A stretch of DNA of 64,000 bases, from NCBI GenBank assembly GCA_900312665.1, contig ONZQ02000010.1, positions 868,001 through 932,000 on the forward strand, read 5' to 3'. Positions 23,802 through 35,194 of the stretch are shown piece after piece. Both the position numbers and the translations under genes were made by a program. Each line of letters starts with the position of its first letter. The stretch's first letter is position 1. This stretch comes from Cephalotrichum gorgonifer (lineage: Eukaryota > Ascomycota > Sordariomycetes > Microascales > Microascaceae). A model generated the notes under the pieces. It searched no databases and was not told where the DNA came from. It worked only from the letters and a program-made list of their open reading frames with translations.

Positions 23802-25478
23802 GGTCTTCTTCTTAAGCGAGAAGGGGGTGTAGCCGGGTGATGCGGGTGCCGGGCGAGACGGATGTAAGGGTGATGCAAATGTGACACTGGATACCATCTT
23901 GAAAGAAGGAAGGGGGGAAGGAATTAAAATAAAAGGATGGGTGGACTAGGGGGTTTTGTTCAAGGGTAATGTTGGTATGTGCACGAAGTGTGGGTGGAAC
24001 AAAATAATGTTCTCAGATGTTGAGATAATGACGAGCCCGGATGCCGAATTTGTGAGCTGTGAGTCAAGGCAGCAGAGACCGATCCCGGCTAGACAGGGGT
24101 GGTAACTCGGGGTCTTTTTTTTCGGGGAGGGGTGGTGGTTCTGCCTGGTGGGGCAAGCGATAAGTGATAAGCCGTGGTGGGTTGGGGAGGAAGTGGTTGC
24201 TCTGTGCGTTCTGATTTGCTTTCAAACCCAGAGTCCGTGTTGATTCCGTAGGCAGGCGTCCTCGCTTCGAGATAATATTGATTTCGAGTGGAAGAGGGGC
24301 GGCAGGTAGCACAGGGTGATAAGACTTGCTTCCTATTAGGCTCCGAGATTTCGATGGATCGTGGTAGGCAGTAAGTCTTGTTTTACTGGTTGGAGTCACA
24401 ATGAAGTGGATGTTGTGAATAGACAAAAGAGCACGGAGTACTTGTTTTCGGTATATCGGATCGGTGTTGGTATGTTCGGTCAGGTCTTCAGCAAAGATTG
24501 CGATGGGAGGCAAGGTTGAGGTGAAGATGAAAAGAGATATCGTGAGGCAACAATCGGGAGGAGTGGCGGGGATGTCAGACTCTTTTGTATCCCATGCATC
24601 CTATTTCCATTGCTTAAGTCCTAACCACGGGCATATGGGGCTGGTGGGGATAGCAAAATTCCCTCGTGGACCACCTTCAAACTTGGTGTTCCGGAATTGT
24701 AATCAATCATGTGTGCGAGCGAACGCCGCCCTTCCGTGGACCCCGGCACCCCGACTCTGGCAGTGAACAACCCGAGCGGAACGACGGGGGGGGGGGCGTG
24801 TGGGAGTCATGGGTGGTGGGGTGGGGATGGGTGTGTACGAGTACGAGCGGTGCGAGATATGGGAGTTATGCGAATGCGAGAGGTGCGAGGTACACGAGGT
24901 CCCTCAGATTCACGAGTACGTACCGTCGCCTATTACAGATCGCGGTCGTTAAGTCCGACACTTTGTCCTCGAGAGGTACCACTGTGCCAAGCCTTGGCAG
25001 GGCTATGCCTGTAATTGAGGCCGCGGAACCCGCGGGCTGACTCATTTGGTACGAGGGAGATACCCATCTGGCTTCCCGGGTTCCGCACTCGAACAGCGCC
25101 CCGAGACCAAGACCCCCCCTTGTCCACGTGAACCAGCGTATCCTTTCGTACTTTAATTCCGAAAAGTCGTGACGAGGCGGTGAGGTATCCACCCAAAAAT
25201 GTATGTACTCAAACAAGCGAGCTTACGAAAGCTCCCTGCTGACGAAAGTCCGAGTCTGAACGTACAGAGCGGAGCGCGCGGAGCGCGGGGTCCTGGTGTA
25301 AACCCGCGACGGGGGTTAAGTGTCATCCAGATTGACCATTAACTCCGATGGGTGGGAGGGAATGGCGGACATTGTTTTCCCGACTCCGCAGCCTCCTACA
25401 TCCATCTATTTCAAATACAAAGAATCGTCATTTTTACTCCGCCGCAGTGATTCAGAATGAGACTTATCGGCGGGCTTT

Positions 25479-25508
25479 AATTGAAGGGCGTGTCCGCGCC
25501 CTTCAATT
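25479..25508. repeat. Perfect 12-bp inverted repeat (hairpin)
   Basis: AATTGAAGGGCG (25479-25490), a 6-nt loop, and the exact reverse complement at 25497-25508. A further direct copy of AATTGAAGGG occurs at 25522-25531. It could be an intrinsic hairpin, a dimeric protein-binding site or a trace of a small mobile element. Confidence 0.85.
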
Positions 25509-27120
25509 GCAAGGTACACCTAATTGAAGGGGGGCGAACCCTCACAGGGTTGAGACAGCTGCAATTTACCTGCCATCGTGGGACTCGTGTTGTAATTTTC
25601 CGTCTATCCTATTATTACAGGGCCTCAGCAGCGGGCCTCGGGCGACGCTTTCTAATGCAAGCTTACTTCCCCCCGCTCAGTAAAAAAAGATGCTCATGGT
25701 TATGGCGACATGATAGACGTGATAACCTCTGTTTAATAATATAGGTAAAATAACGAATTTCGTTCGCCAGCTCAAATGCTTGTGCCCGCGATGGGACAGC
25801 GATCCAAGCCTTACGGCCCACTCAGCGGCCGGCGCTCGGAATTCCGCCCTTCCTCCACATTTTTTCCCATCTTACCAATCCTCTTCGACCCGAGAAGAGC
25901 GACAGCCTAATTTGGTAGTACGCGACCGTCCCGTGCCCATACGTCATCCGCCCACGAGCGCGGTGCCGCGGCCGTTTTGAAAGTTTTACCGACGCTCCGC
26001 CCATGCCTCTCAATGCCCATAGCACAGGGTGTTTAACTTGGAACTCTGGTTCGTGTTTCCTCTACGCTCGAACGCATAAAACTGGTACCAGGTAAGTGCG
26101 GAATAGACAGAGAGACCTGACACTCGAAGATTCCCAGAATCAGAGAATCCATCAGTCAATTGTAAATGTCTCGGGGCCAGGCAGACGTTCCAAAACAGGT
26201 GTGGTCGTCCAAGGGTCGCAATCTTGTTTCCCCCCCTTCTGGCACACAGGTATGACATTTGCAATTTTTCTTTGAGCTGCGTGCGTGGTAACAAGAGCGT
26301 CGTATTGCGGACGATTTGGAAGCTTCTCGCTGACGAACCTGATGGAATTACCAATCCCCCTTCTTCCTCGGCGTTAACTCCGTGTGGGTCGGCGGTCGTC
26401 CGCCCAACCACGTCCCAGGGCTGTCCTCGAATGATACATCCCATTGGGCCCGCAGAGTACGGAAATACGGGTGCCTAAGGGGTCGGGGCATCGTTAACTC
26501 CCCAGCTCCGCCTCCTCGGTGCCCGGGTATCCATTCCTATTTCACACGCCCTGCCCCCCACACCCACACCCTACACCACACACCCCGATTTTGACTCGTG
26601 GCCCTTGCGCTGGGCCTCTTTCAGCGGTGGGTACCTTAACGGATCGGCCTTCGGTGAGAAGTAAGAGTGCGAAGGACCGACCCCGTTGGTTGTCGAGGTA
26701 CCCCACCCCTTTTTGTCATCCATCCACAGGCAGTACGATACAGTGATAGGGCTGGGAACGGGGAATGGGACAAGGACGGGGGCTTGGATTAGCTCGACGA
26801 CAGAAGTCCACGTATTACTCGTAAGCAGGCAGCGCAACGTAACACGTATCCCGTCCCTGGGGAGCGAATCGCATGTATGGATCAGGAATTTCCCATTCGG
26901 GAAATAATCCTGCGGCCTTGTACTCGTGTGCTCGTACACGTACTTTCGCATTGTTTGTTATTGGGGAATGATCTTTTCTCGGTGGGAGGGGGGCTTGGTT
27001 TCGGGAATCAATCACCCTGGAGCAAATCCTGCAAATCCTGGGGTCGAAACGGGGTCAGCATCCATGGGAAAGCTAGAGACGATGTTCGAGCATTGGAGAT
27101 GCAGTGCTATTTTCTCTCTC

Positions 27121-27141
27121 TTTCTTCTTCTTCTTCTTCTC
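27121..27141. repeat. TTC microsatellite
   Basis: Run of TTC triplets in intergenic DNA, not inside a supported gene. Confidence 0.7.
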
Positions 27142-30100
27142 TCCCCACCCTCGGTTCTCTGGTTTGGGATTCGCCTGTGGTCGCATAACGTGAGATTTGG
27201 CACTCGCGGTTTCGTCGACCGTCACGATGGCCGGCGCCATTAAACCCCACGAACAGGAGTTTTCTTTTGGAGGTGGATTGGCTATCTAGCCGTAACGTCA
27301 CGCCCCTCCCGAAAGCTTAAGGCACAGCCACAGCCACCACACAGCATGCCTTACGTCTGACAAGGCATCAAGTCAGGTCTTGTCTTAATGAAGCTCTCTT
27401 TCCCCGACAGCCACAACGCCCAGGCATAACGCGCATCAGCCATATTACGCCGTAACAAGCTACACTCCTGCATTACGGGGGATCTATACGTGTCCAAGCC
27501 CCACCGCGGTTTCGCATTCGCTGCGTATCAGCCCATTGAATGGCGCAAAATCAAGACAAGGCGAAAGCGGAAGGGGAAGCGAAAACGAGTGCCCAGGTAT
27601 TTAATATTGCCCTGTATTACGGGGATACCCGTTCCCGTCAGCCGCTCGTAGCACCAACCTCACTGTCACTGTGTGTCACCGTGAGCAGACCGCCCCCTTC
27701 GGCTTGGGTTTGGCTGGCGTGCACTGCCAATGGGCGGAAATTGGCATTCTGAGCTCTCTTGCAGCACAATGCGCGGAGCGAACCTGTTCGCGCTGCCCGG
27801 TTGCTCCGTGCTCCCGTCCCATCCAACCAGGTCGTCCCGAACGGGATTCCAGAAAGGTGTTCGCCCGTGACGTCAGCCACTCTCGTGAGTCCTTCCTTTT
27901 TCTTTTCTCTACTGCAACATCAGGAAGCCCCGGAGTTGCGACACCTGCATCCTCTTCAGCCTTATCTCGTAAATTGAAAATCTAGCCCTGGAGAGCGGGC
28001 GCTCTTCTGCATACACCCATATCGCTCGCGCAATACGCGGGTTCTCGGCGTTCGCATCCTCGTTCGACAAAGTATTCGTTATTAGCCATTTCCCGAAGTC
28101 CGAGTACGAGCGAAGGAGCCCGTGACCGTGGAAATGCAACCTAGCCCCATCCCTGTTTTTCTCTTTCCCGCCAAGACCCCTGTATCGGACTTATCGGCAA
28201 TTATCCAGCATAGGCATTTCTTCGATCGAATACTCGTATGAGCAAGAAAAAGAACTCCAACCGGGCCCGAGGTCTCCGACTTCCCCGACATACACCTTTC
28301 AGAGACTGAAGAGTCACTCACCTTCACATCATAGCGATTTTACCCCGCAATAATACATGTGATCCGTTCCTCCTCGGAAATTCTTACATGGTCGCGTGAG
28401 GAAATCCTCAGTTTCAAAAAAAGATGCGACCCGCGGCCCCCTCGCGTCTTCGCGATGCCTCATTCGGCCACTTTCCGCGGGAGGAACCGGATCCCTCGCC
28501 ATGATTTTGAAGCATGGCGAGACTCATACGGGGCGCCTCCGTCTGAGCCATTTATTTCGCCCCAGTAGTTTATTATAGCACTAGCGTGAGATGTACTGGA
28601 ATACCACAAGAGGAACAATCATGGCTGATCTCCCTTTTGGAGGATGCCGCTTTCCTATTCGGATCCGTACTTATACCTCTACCTCTGATGATTGTGCGTG
28701 GGCGATGACTTTGACTCTGGGTTTCTTCTGCGGAGCAGTAGAGAATGGGGATCCTTGCATTGATCCCCCACGACATCCCCGAAACGCCAAACCCCTCGGG
28801 GAGGTTGATAGTTGTCGGCGTTAATTTCTGACAGGAGCACCTGTATCCTGCTACTCGCCTCTCTAAACCAGAATCTAGAGGATATGCGCAGGGATATCTT
28901 GCACCATCTTAGCATGAACAAGATCAGGGTGGTTTCCTGCGAATGTCGTTGCTATTGTCTTGCTTTCTTTTGTCCTCCTCCTTCTTCCCCAGCCGGCTAT
29001 ATTCGAGGTTTTGTTTCGTCGCAGCCGTGCTCTGATCGTTCTCGGTGCCCGTTGATCTCTCTTTTGCCTAGATAATCTCCATTCTGCCTACAGAGTCCGT
29101 ATTTTGCCTGGACAATCCCTCGTTCGCCTGGATGATCATTGATCTAGCCCGGGGAAAGGGATGAGGAGAGGTCTTGGGGGTTTAGGGGTTCGAAGAACGG
29201 CTTTTCCTATGGCCCATCCGCCCGTTACCTTTTTGAACCGTCAAACCACTCTCCAACGGCCATACCGTACACCTTCAATTTTCTCTAATAAGTCCGGACG
29301 AATATACACCAAGCTAGATCCACACCTCAAGAACGTGTCTCATCCGGGTCTGGCGCTCGCTTCTAACTGAATCCTTTTTGGAACGCCCTTCAGCCCCCTA
29401 CCACCCCATCGCGTCCTATACTTCCTAAGCATAGAGCGAACATGACATTGAAGGATGTATGCAAGTCAGCCACAGTCCATGCTATACACAATGGAGTAAT
29501 AGCAGTAAGTAGAGCTGATCTTAACGGGCTCTGACTCCCAAACATGCAGGCTGAAATAGAAGAAGATATATGCCAAGCTGTTGAAATTGTTCCAGTCGAG
29601 TGGCTACATAGAAGCTAAAGGATGTGGGAATTGGCACGAACGCTTACCCCAGCTCCCCAGCTCGTTCTGGCAGCTTTGCGCTTGGTTTAAGGTCGATAGA
29701 GTCAAGGGTAGGGAAGATATAGTGTTACTGGGATGGCTATACTCGTTATCGCCATCTCCCGCCACTGCAACAACGTCCTATTGATATATCGTTTGAAGAG
29801 ATAATTGTGTGATCATCCACTGTTGTGAACTCGTTTCGATTCCATGTGGGGATATTCGCGTGCTTGAGGAAGAACCGAGGACGAGGGGAAGCATCTTTAT
29901 GCCCTATAATACACCTCTGAAGGAATGACAGAGGCAACTCACGGGGAAATAGGACAAGGGTCGTCCTGCCTGTGACACTAGCCTCTAACGCTTACTAGTC
30001 TTGCCTCATGTTCCTATATCTGTAGTGAAGCTGTCTGTGCTATCGCCCGCATGGCGTGTCGAGCGTGGGGTGAATTTCCTCGCAGTCCTGGTCTCCCTCC

Positions 30101-31282
30101 TTCCCAGAAGACAGACCTGTAAACTCCATTGGGGTCACTTATTTCACTAGACTCTCCAATCCCTATCTGTCGAACTTTGGCAGCTGCCGGGATCGTCACG
30201 ATGAGGAGCGTGTCTAGGTGTGGATTACCCAAGTCTGACACCTTCTGATAACCTCTCCCAGTTCCTGGAAAGAAGGGGCTACCGCCGTCCGGTGGGAATG
30301 ATGGCGAAACCCTGGAACAGGAAGAGATCGGAACTACGTCGAGAGATCCAGGCATGAAGGGACCGGATCGATATAAACAGACTGCAGCAGTCGATCAAGG
30401 CCTGAGGCTACAAGGAAAAGGTATAATATATTGCAAACCTCTGGAAGAGGAACGACAGTAGCTATATCCTCCTATGCATGCCTTGAAAAGCGCCCTGTAT
30501 AAGGTCCAAACAGAAAACAGCGCATGCTTTGGAAGGGGTACGCAACGAATATTAAGCAGGGCATATGGTGCATTTAGTGGAGGAGGGTGGTGCTCAGGGT
30601 GGAAAAGGGGCTGTAGTAGTGGTAAAGTAGTGGTGGGGCAAGGAGAAGAGCATTGTTGAAACAAAAGCCAACCAGATAAGTAACCAAGTATGTCCTCCCC
30701 GAAAATTGTGTACCAGATTCTCATTCTAATCGCCAACTACCCCTGACCCTCCGTCCCATGACGTTGGTTCCCACTCGCCTGGGACCGGATCCCACTCCAT
30801 GCCTCATCCCACAGTGACTGAGTGTACCATGTCTCCAACATTCCCGACGTCCTCGATCTCCACCTCTTCCCTTGCTGTGGTTCCGGAACGCTCTCCTTCC
30901 GGCGAAGGGGTGGGTTCATTATGTCATTATGCTCGAGACTCTGGATGGTCAAGGCCTTCGGAGGTGATGTGGATTGGGTGGATCGGGTGGCTTGATGGCT
31001 AGCATCGATGTTCTGAGGCCCTCCTGGTGCAGAAAGAGGAATAGACGGTCCATCATTAGAGTTGGGATCGGTTTTAGGATATGCCCGCATGGGTAGGCTG
31101 GTATTGGAGGCCATGGCTGTTTGCTTGATAGTCAAGGTTGGCGTATCACCGAGCTTTCACTTGAGATAGACTTGCTTGGCTGCTAATGTAGTTTGATATA
31201 ATGAGAGAAGAAGATGGAGAACACTATGAGTAGAAGAGCCATGGTGCCACAACTCAAGGTTGTATTTCCATCTTCTGTACGA

Positions 31283-31689
31283 TATTCACCCCGAGAACTC
31301 TCCCCAGTGAGGTTGAAAATCACCCCGTTCCTCCCGAGGAGGTTTGATTTACCCCGTTCTCTTAGAGAATCTCAAAATCACCCCGTTTTATCAGTTGAAA
31401 AAAGGCACCCGGCTTTACCATCAGTTACAAAAACACCTCGTTCGTTCTATTAGTGCTTTAGAAAACTATCCCGTTCAGTCAGCGGTACGTTAACTAGCTC
31501 AGCTGCTCCCAAATAATTCACCCCAGGTCCGTGGTTGATTTACCCTAATGCATTGTCCAAGATATGATAATTCACCCTAAGATATATAGGATAATTCACC
31601 CCAAGATGTGTATGATTATTCACCCCAAGAGGTATAATTCGCCCCGGGATGTGTAATTCACCCCGAGATGTGCAATTCACCCTGGTGTT
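31283..31689. repeat. Array of degenerate TTCACCCC repeats
   Basis: Roughly fourteen copies of a core [A/G]ATTCACCC(C/T), often followed by GAGATGTG, AAGATGTG or GTTCT, spaced about 18-40 bp. The best-preserved block is 31560-31689 (AATTCACCCTAAGATAT, AATTCACCCCAAGATGTG, AATTCACCCCGAGATGTG). Isolated further copies occur near 31797, 31924 and 32006. All are in the same orientation, and the array ends about 600-900 bp before the C2H2 reading frame. Confidence 0.75.
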
Positions 31690-32560
31690 GTCCATGTCAT
31701 CGAGAGTCTGCTGCTACTGTACATGGATCCACTGGCTACCCCAATAACCAATCATTTGCAGGAACTAAAATGTTCAGTTGCTACTGGCACTCAAAATTCA
31801 CCCTGCTGGTGGAATTAAACATGGCGTCCCGTATCCGTATGCGGCTTGCTAGCCATGGATTGGTGAAAACATGAAGGTAACATTGGGGTGGCTTCAAAAA
31901 ACCTGCCTAGGCTGGGATTCCAAGAATCACCCTAGGTAAGTTTGACCCTGATTGGTTTGAAGGAAAAAAAGAAGGGGGGTGGTGAGTGGTTCTCCTTGGT
32001 TGAAAAATCACCCTGATCTCAGCTACTCCATGGAAAGAGGAGCTGCTTGCAGAGCGAGCCTGATGTGGGTCATGAGGGTCGGTCCCGTCCCGGATGTATA
32101 CCCACGGCACCCATCGCTGGTGCAGCAAGTTATCTGTGTCTTATTGGAAGACACGAGAGTAATGGAAGGTGATGGGAGGCTCATGGAAGGTGATAGCATA
32201 CTGCCGTAGGTTGCTGATGTACATCCCTGTTGGCTCCAGATATCAGCGAGGCAGACTGGACCACCTCTTGAGCCATCATATCTGCTATGTAAATGACAAG
32301 AGCCACCCACCAGTGTCCTCCTAGCAGTACTTGCATATGCGAGAAGTGGTCCTGAGATGACGAGTACAGCCCTCATATTATTAAAACATTAATTTCATAG
32401 GTCCGTCTGGATGGGCGTTGCATCATGGTTTCTGGGAGAAGGAAGAAAGGGGGGGATGCTCTGAGGGGGAGGTCTTTCGTAATGTAGTTGAGCATGTATA
32501 ATTAGTCTCCCGCCCTCCATGTGGCCTTTCCGTCCTTTCTCTTTTCTTCCTCACCATTAA

Positions 32561-33583
32561 GGCGGTCCCCCGCCACTGTTGGGCAACTTGCCGCTAGCCA
32601 GCGAGACGCCCTATACCCTCAATCTCGATCAATTCATCCCACTACTCGATAAACAACCCGCCCTTTTTGCCCGTCGCAGTGCGGAGACTCGTCTCCGCAC
32701 TTCCGACATCCAGAGCCAACGAAATGGTCGTTACGTGAATTGTGGGACGCCCAGCCGAAAGGAGGACGGCTGGCATTCCACAGAGGGGTTGCAAAACCAA
32801 CCCGCAACGCTTTCGACCTCGAACTGGGTTCAGCACCCAGTTCCTTCGGGTTGGCATTGCCGCCAACCAGACCATGACCAACAAAACTTGGCATTTCATA
32901 CCAATAATGATTTGCCGTATGCCTATGGGAATTCAAGTATTTTGGATACCCTTGACCTTGGTACCTTCAATGCCAGTACCCTGGATTTTGTCGTCAGTGC
33001 TGTCGATCCCTTCGCTGTCGACGCCGGTGATCTCCGATGCCCAACTCCCGACACTATAGATACCAACAAGGGTCTAGTTCCTGTTGCTATTTATGGTTCC
33101 TATCCTTGTGCTCTCGGTTATTTGACGCCTGATCCTACTGGTACTTTCGAAACTCCAACTCCTTCAACTCTCGAGACACCCCAATCCAGCTTTCCTTCGT
33201 CAACACCCTTGTCGAATGCCTCTGCCGAGACACGCACTGAGCCCTTCTTGTGCCGCTGTTGCAACCGGTCGTTCACCACCAAAGGTGCCCTGCACAGACA
33301 CCAGACAACGACAAAGGCGCACAACCCCACGGCAAGTCTCCATCTGCGATGTCGCTGCGGGTACAAGGCGACCAGGAAGGATAAATTCAACGACCACCTC
33401 AGCAGGGCCTTCCCGTGCAAGGGTAACGACCAGTACCGATGCTGGTGTGGAGGATTCTCCACGTACGAGACGCTAGCCATGGAGGAGCATATCGCCAAGT
33501 GTCAGCCGAGTTCGAAACCCCGGAGGGGACGTCCGAAGAAGAAGAAGGGAAATCTGAATAACCACGGCATATCGGCTACATAA
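32561..33583 (+). CDS. C2H2 zinc-finger protein, 5' end unresolved
   Basis: The frame is open from 32561 (a TAA sits at 32558-32560) to TAA at 33583, 340 codons. It has no in-frame ATG until codon 302 or so, after the zinc fingers. A first exon must therefore lie upstream, or the gene is a 5'-truncated relic. TAAG at 32558-32561 could be an acceptor after a pyrimidine-rich tract. The C-terminal third carries a classical finger (FLCRCCNRSFTTKGALHRHQ..KAH) and two Cys/His-rich modules (LRCRCGYKATRKDKFNDHL, YRCWCGGFSTYETLAMEEH), then a basic AT-hook/NLS-like end (SSKPRRGRPKKKKG). The N-terminal two thirds are Ser/Thr/Pro-rich and unrecognised. Likely a nuclear DNA-binding protein. Target unknown. 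Confidence 0.6.
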   Translation, partial: GGPPPLLGNLPLASETPYTLNLDQFIPLLDKQPALFARRSAETRLRTSDIQSQRNGRYVNCGTPSRKEDGWHSTEGLQNQPATLSTSNWVQHPVPSGWHCRQPDHDQQNLAFHTNNDLPYAYGNSSILDTLDLGTFNASTLDFVVSAVDPFAVDAGDLRCPTPDTIDTNKGLVPVAIYGSYPCALGYLTPDPTGTFETPTPSTLETPQSSFPSSTPLSNASAETRTEPFLCRCCNRSFTTKGALHRHQTTTKAHNPTASLHLRCRCGYKATRKDKFNDHLSRAFPCKGNDQYRCWCGGFSTYETLAMEEHIAKCQPSSKPRRGRPKKKKGNLNNHGISAT

Positions 33584-33677
33584 GTCATTCTCGGGAATAT
33601 CTTGCCAGAAAGACGTCACGTCTATAACCATTGCTCAAATGGAAAGAGTGTGGTACTACTCTCTACCCTACCCCACC

Positions 33678-33853
33678 CCAGAACAGAACCAGGAACGCCG
33701 GCGAGCTTTTTCATACAAACCATCTCCGTCTACGAGAGAGCCCATACAGTTTAAACGTGGGAGCAATCCTCCTACTTTCACGTTTTAACAGTATGGGCTC
33801 TCTCGTGGACTGAGATGATTTGTATAAAAAAGCTCGCCAGCGTGCTGTTCTGG
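33678..33853. mobile_element. MITE-like element with long terminal inverted repeats
   Basis: Left arm 33678-33759 and right arm 33779-33853 are reverse complements. By hand alignment there are about 7 mismatches over 74 paired positions plus one 7-nt gap, and the loop is 19 nt. Both outer ends read CCAGAACAG. It carries no coding capacity. A further diverged partial copy of the right arm follows at about 33868-33896. It starts about 95 bp after the C2H2 stop codon, so it may be inside that transcript's 3' UTR and fold into a long hairpin. No clear target-site duplication seen. Confidence 0.75.
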
Positions 33854-33867
33854 CGTAGCGTACAAAT

Positions 33868-33896
33868 ACTATCCGCTCTCTTGTAGACAGAGATAT
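33868..33896. repeat. Degenerate partial copy of the inverted-repeat arm
   Basis: About 29 bp matching the right-arm segment around 33791-33820 in the same orientation, with six or so differences (CTCTCTTGTAGACAGAGAT versus CTCTCTCGTGGACTGAGAT). Confidence 0.5.
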
Positions 33897-33964
33897 AGAA
33901 ATATAATCACTTTATGGCTAGTCGTGTAACCCTTCCTCCAGACGCGCTCGATGTTTGCCCGTAA

Positions 33965-33990
33965 AACACTTTCAAAGAAATGAAAGTGTT
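33965..33990. repeat. Small hairpin
   Basis: AACACTTTC and GAAAGTGTT flank an 8-nt A-rich loop, giving a 9-bp perfect stem. Possible transcript terminator or chance. Confidence 0.5.
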
Positions 33991-35194
33991 AGTGCTGTGA
34001 TGAATGCGATGCGTATCAGCACACGACATGTTCCAGATAGGGTGGTTCTCACACCTTATCCAGCAGCACTCGGCCTCCACTGAATGGGAAGGATGGTCAT
34101 ATGTAAGACCCTTGATGAGCGACTTCTCCACACGGGCAGGTAGAGCAGCCGCCTGCCAGCATCATTTCTCTTCCGAACACTAACACAGGGAGGAGGTAGT
34201 TGGGGATGAGGGGTAGGGGAGGGCGCTTAGGGCTAAGTATTATTGGTCCCATACTTAAGTCTACCCAAGAGAAAAACAGAGTAGATTGCATTTAAACGAC
34301 GCCAAGTAGCAAAGATCAGAGTGAGCGAGGATACATCCCGGCCCCAAGAGTGCCCTGTAACGGCTCAAAGGACGCAGCGATGCGGGAGGAGTAATGCATA
34401 TTATTGGGACTTTTGGACTCAGAGAACAAGAAGGCGCCAATAAATAGCTCAGGGTTCTCGAGGCGGCTGGGGAGCGGGGGGTCCAGATACAGCGTAATCT
34501 TTCCGTATACACAATAATACTACCAAAGACCCGAAGCGGTTCTTGGCAACTGTGCTTCCCCGCTTGAACCCTCCTGCCCTTACGGAAAGCCTGGGCGTAA
34601 CTACCATCTACCTTTGGCGCTATACACATCACTGTTGTACGGGCCGAATATACGGGTTCTCTTGGGACTGAGACGAAGCCTCCTCTCGCAGTGTGTCTGA
34701 GTTCATTGTGGTACTGCAATTTTTTTTAACACATGGGTCAAGTAGGCATCGGGTTCAACAAGCGCGCGACTTGAGAGTGCGTTTTGATCCTTTCGAGTGT
34801 TGTGATTAGTTGGTCACATCCACTTTAGATGCAATGCAATGCAACGCAGACCCCACGGACCAGGTAAATGCAACCAGATGTCGTTCCCCGGCCAGGCCGT
34901 TAGTCCGTGGGCCACCCTCCGCTGTACCTGGTTCTGGGCGAGTATGTCCTTAAAAGTCCGACGCTTCCTCTGCTAATCTGATATCGTCTCCTCGGTCCCA
35001 GCCAATCCCACCTCCAACAGTCCCACCTCCAATATACTCAAAGCCGCGTAAGTCTACCATAACGAGCACCCTTCAAGTCTGTTTACAAGCTCAGCCTCGA
35101 CGTAACTACCCTGCAAATATCTGTAGCACCGAGGAAGCGTATTGGGTTTAAGCTTTCTAACGTTTACACAGCTCCCAGACCTTCATCGCCCATC

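Larger units (their letters stand above)
23898..32560. other. 8.7-kb gene-poor region with short repeats
   Basis: No open frame here has a recognisable product. The longer ones (about 24.1-24.5 kb, 26.0-26.4 kb and 30.7-31.1 kb, all minus strand) lack supporting motifs. It holds an 11-nt G run (24786-24796), a perfect inverted repeat (25479-25508), a TTC microsatellite (27121-27141), dispersed CGAGTACGAG-like motifs, and a cluster of degenerate TTCACCCC repeats (31283-31689 with outliers to 32010). Base composition is ordinary, not AT-rich. Confidence 0.5.
33584..35194. other. Intergenic region with inverted-repeat element
   Basis: 1.6 kb holding a MITE-like inverted repeat right after the C2H2 stop, a small hairpin at 33965-33990, a GCAAT run near 34829-34845, and the promoter of the secreted-protein gene (CCAAT at about 35003). 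No further gene supported. Confidence 0.5.

Noticed and set aside
24064..24513. 149-codon open frame on the minus strand upstream of the acidic protein gene
   Set aside because: Starts with ATG but shows no motif, fold-like pattern or splice support; composition (Pro/Leu/Arg/Ser-rich) looks like leader or random sequence.
30737..31135. 132-codon minus-strand open frame in the gene-poor block
   Set aside because: Polar and low-complexity, no recognisable motif and no neighbouring exon. Could be a small lineage-specific gene but I cannot support it.
34261..34719. 152-codon minus-strand open frame between the inverted repeat and the secreted-protein gene
   Set aside because: No motif or domain-like pattern; cysteine placement is irregular and there is no signal peptide.
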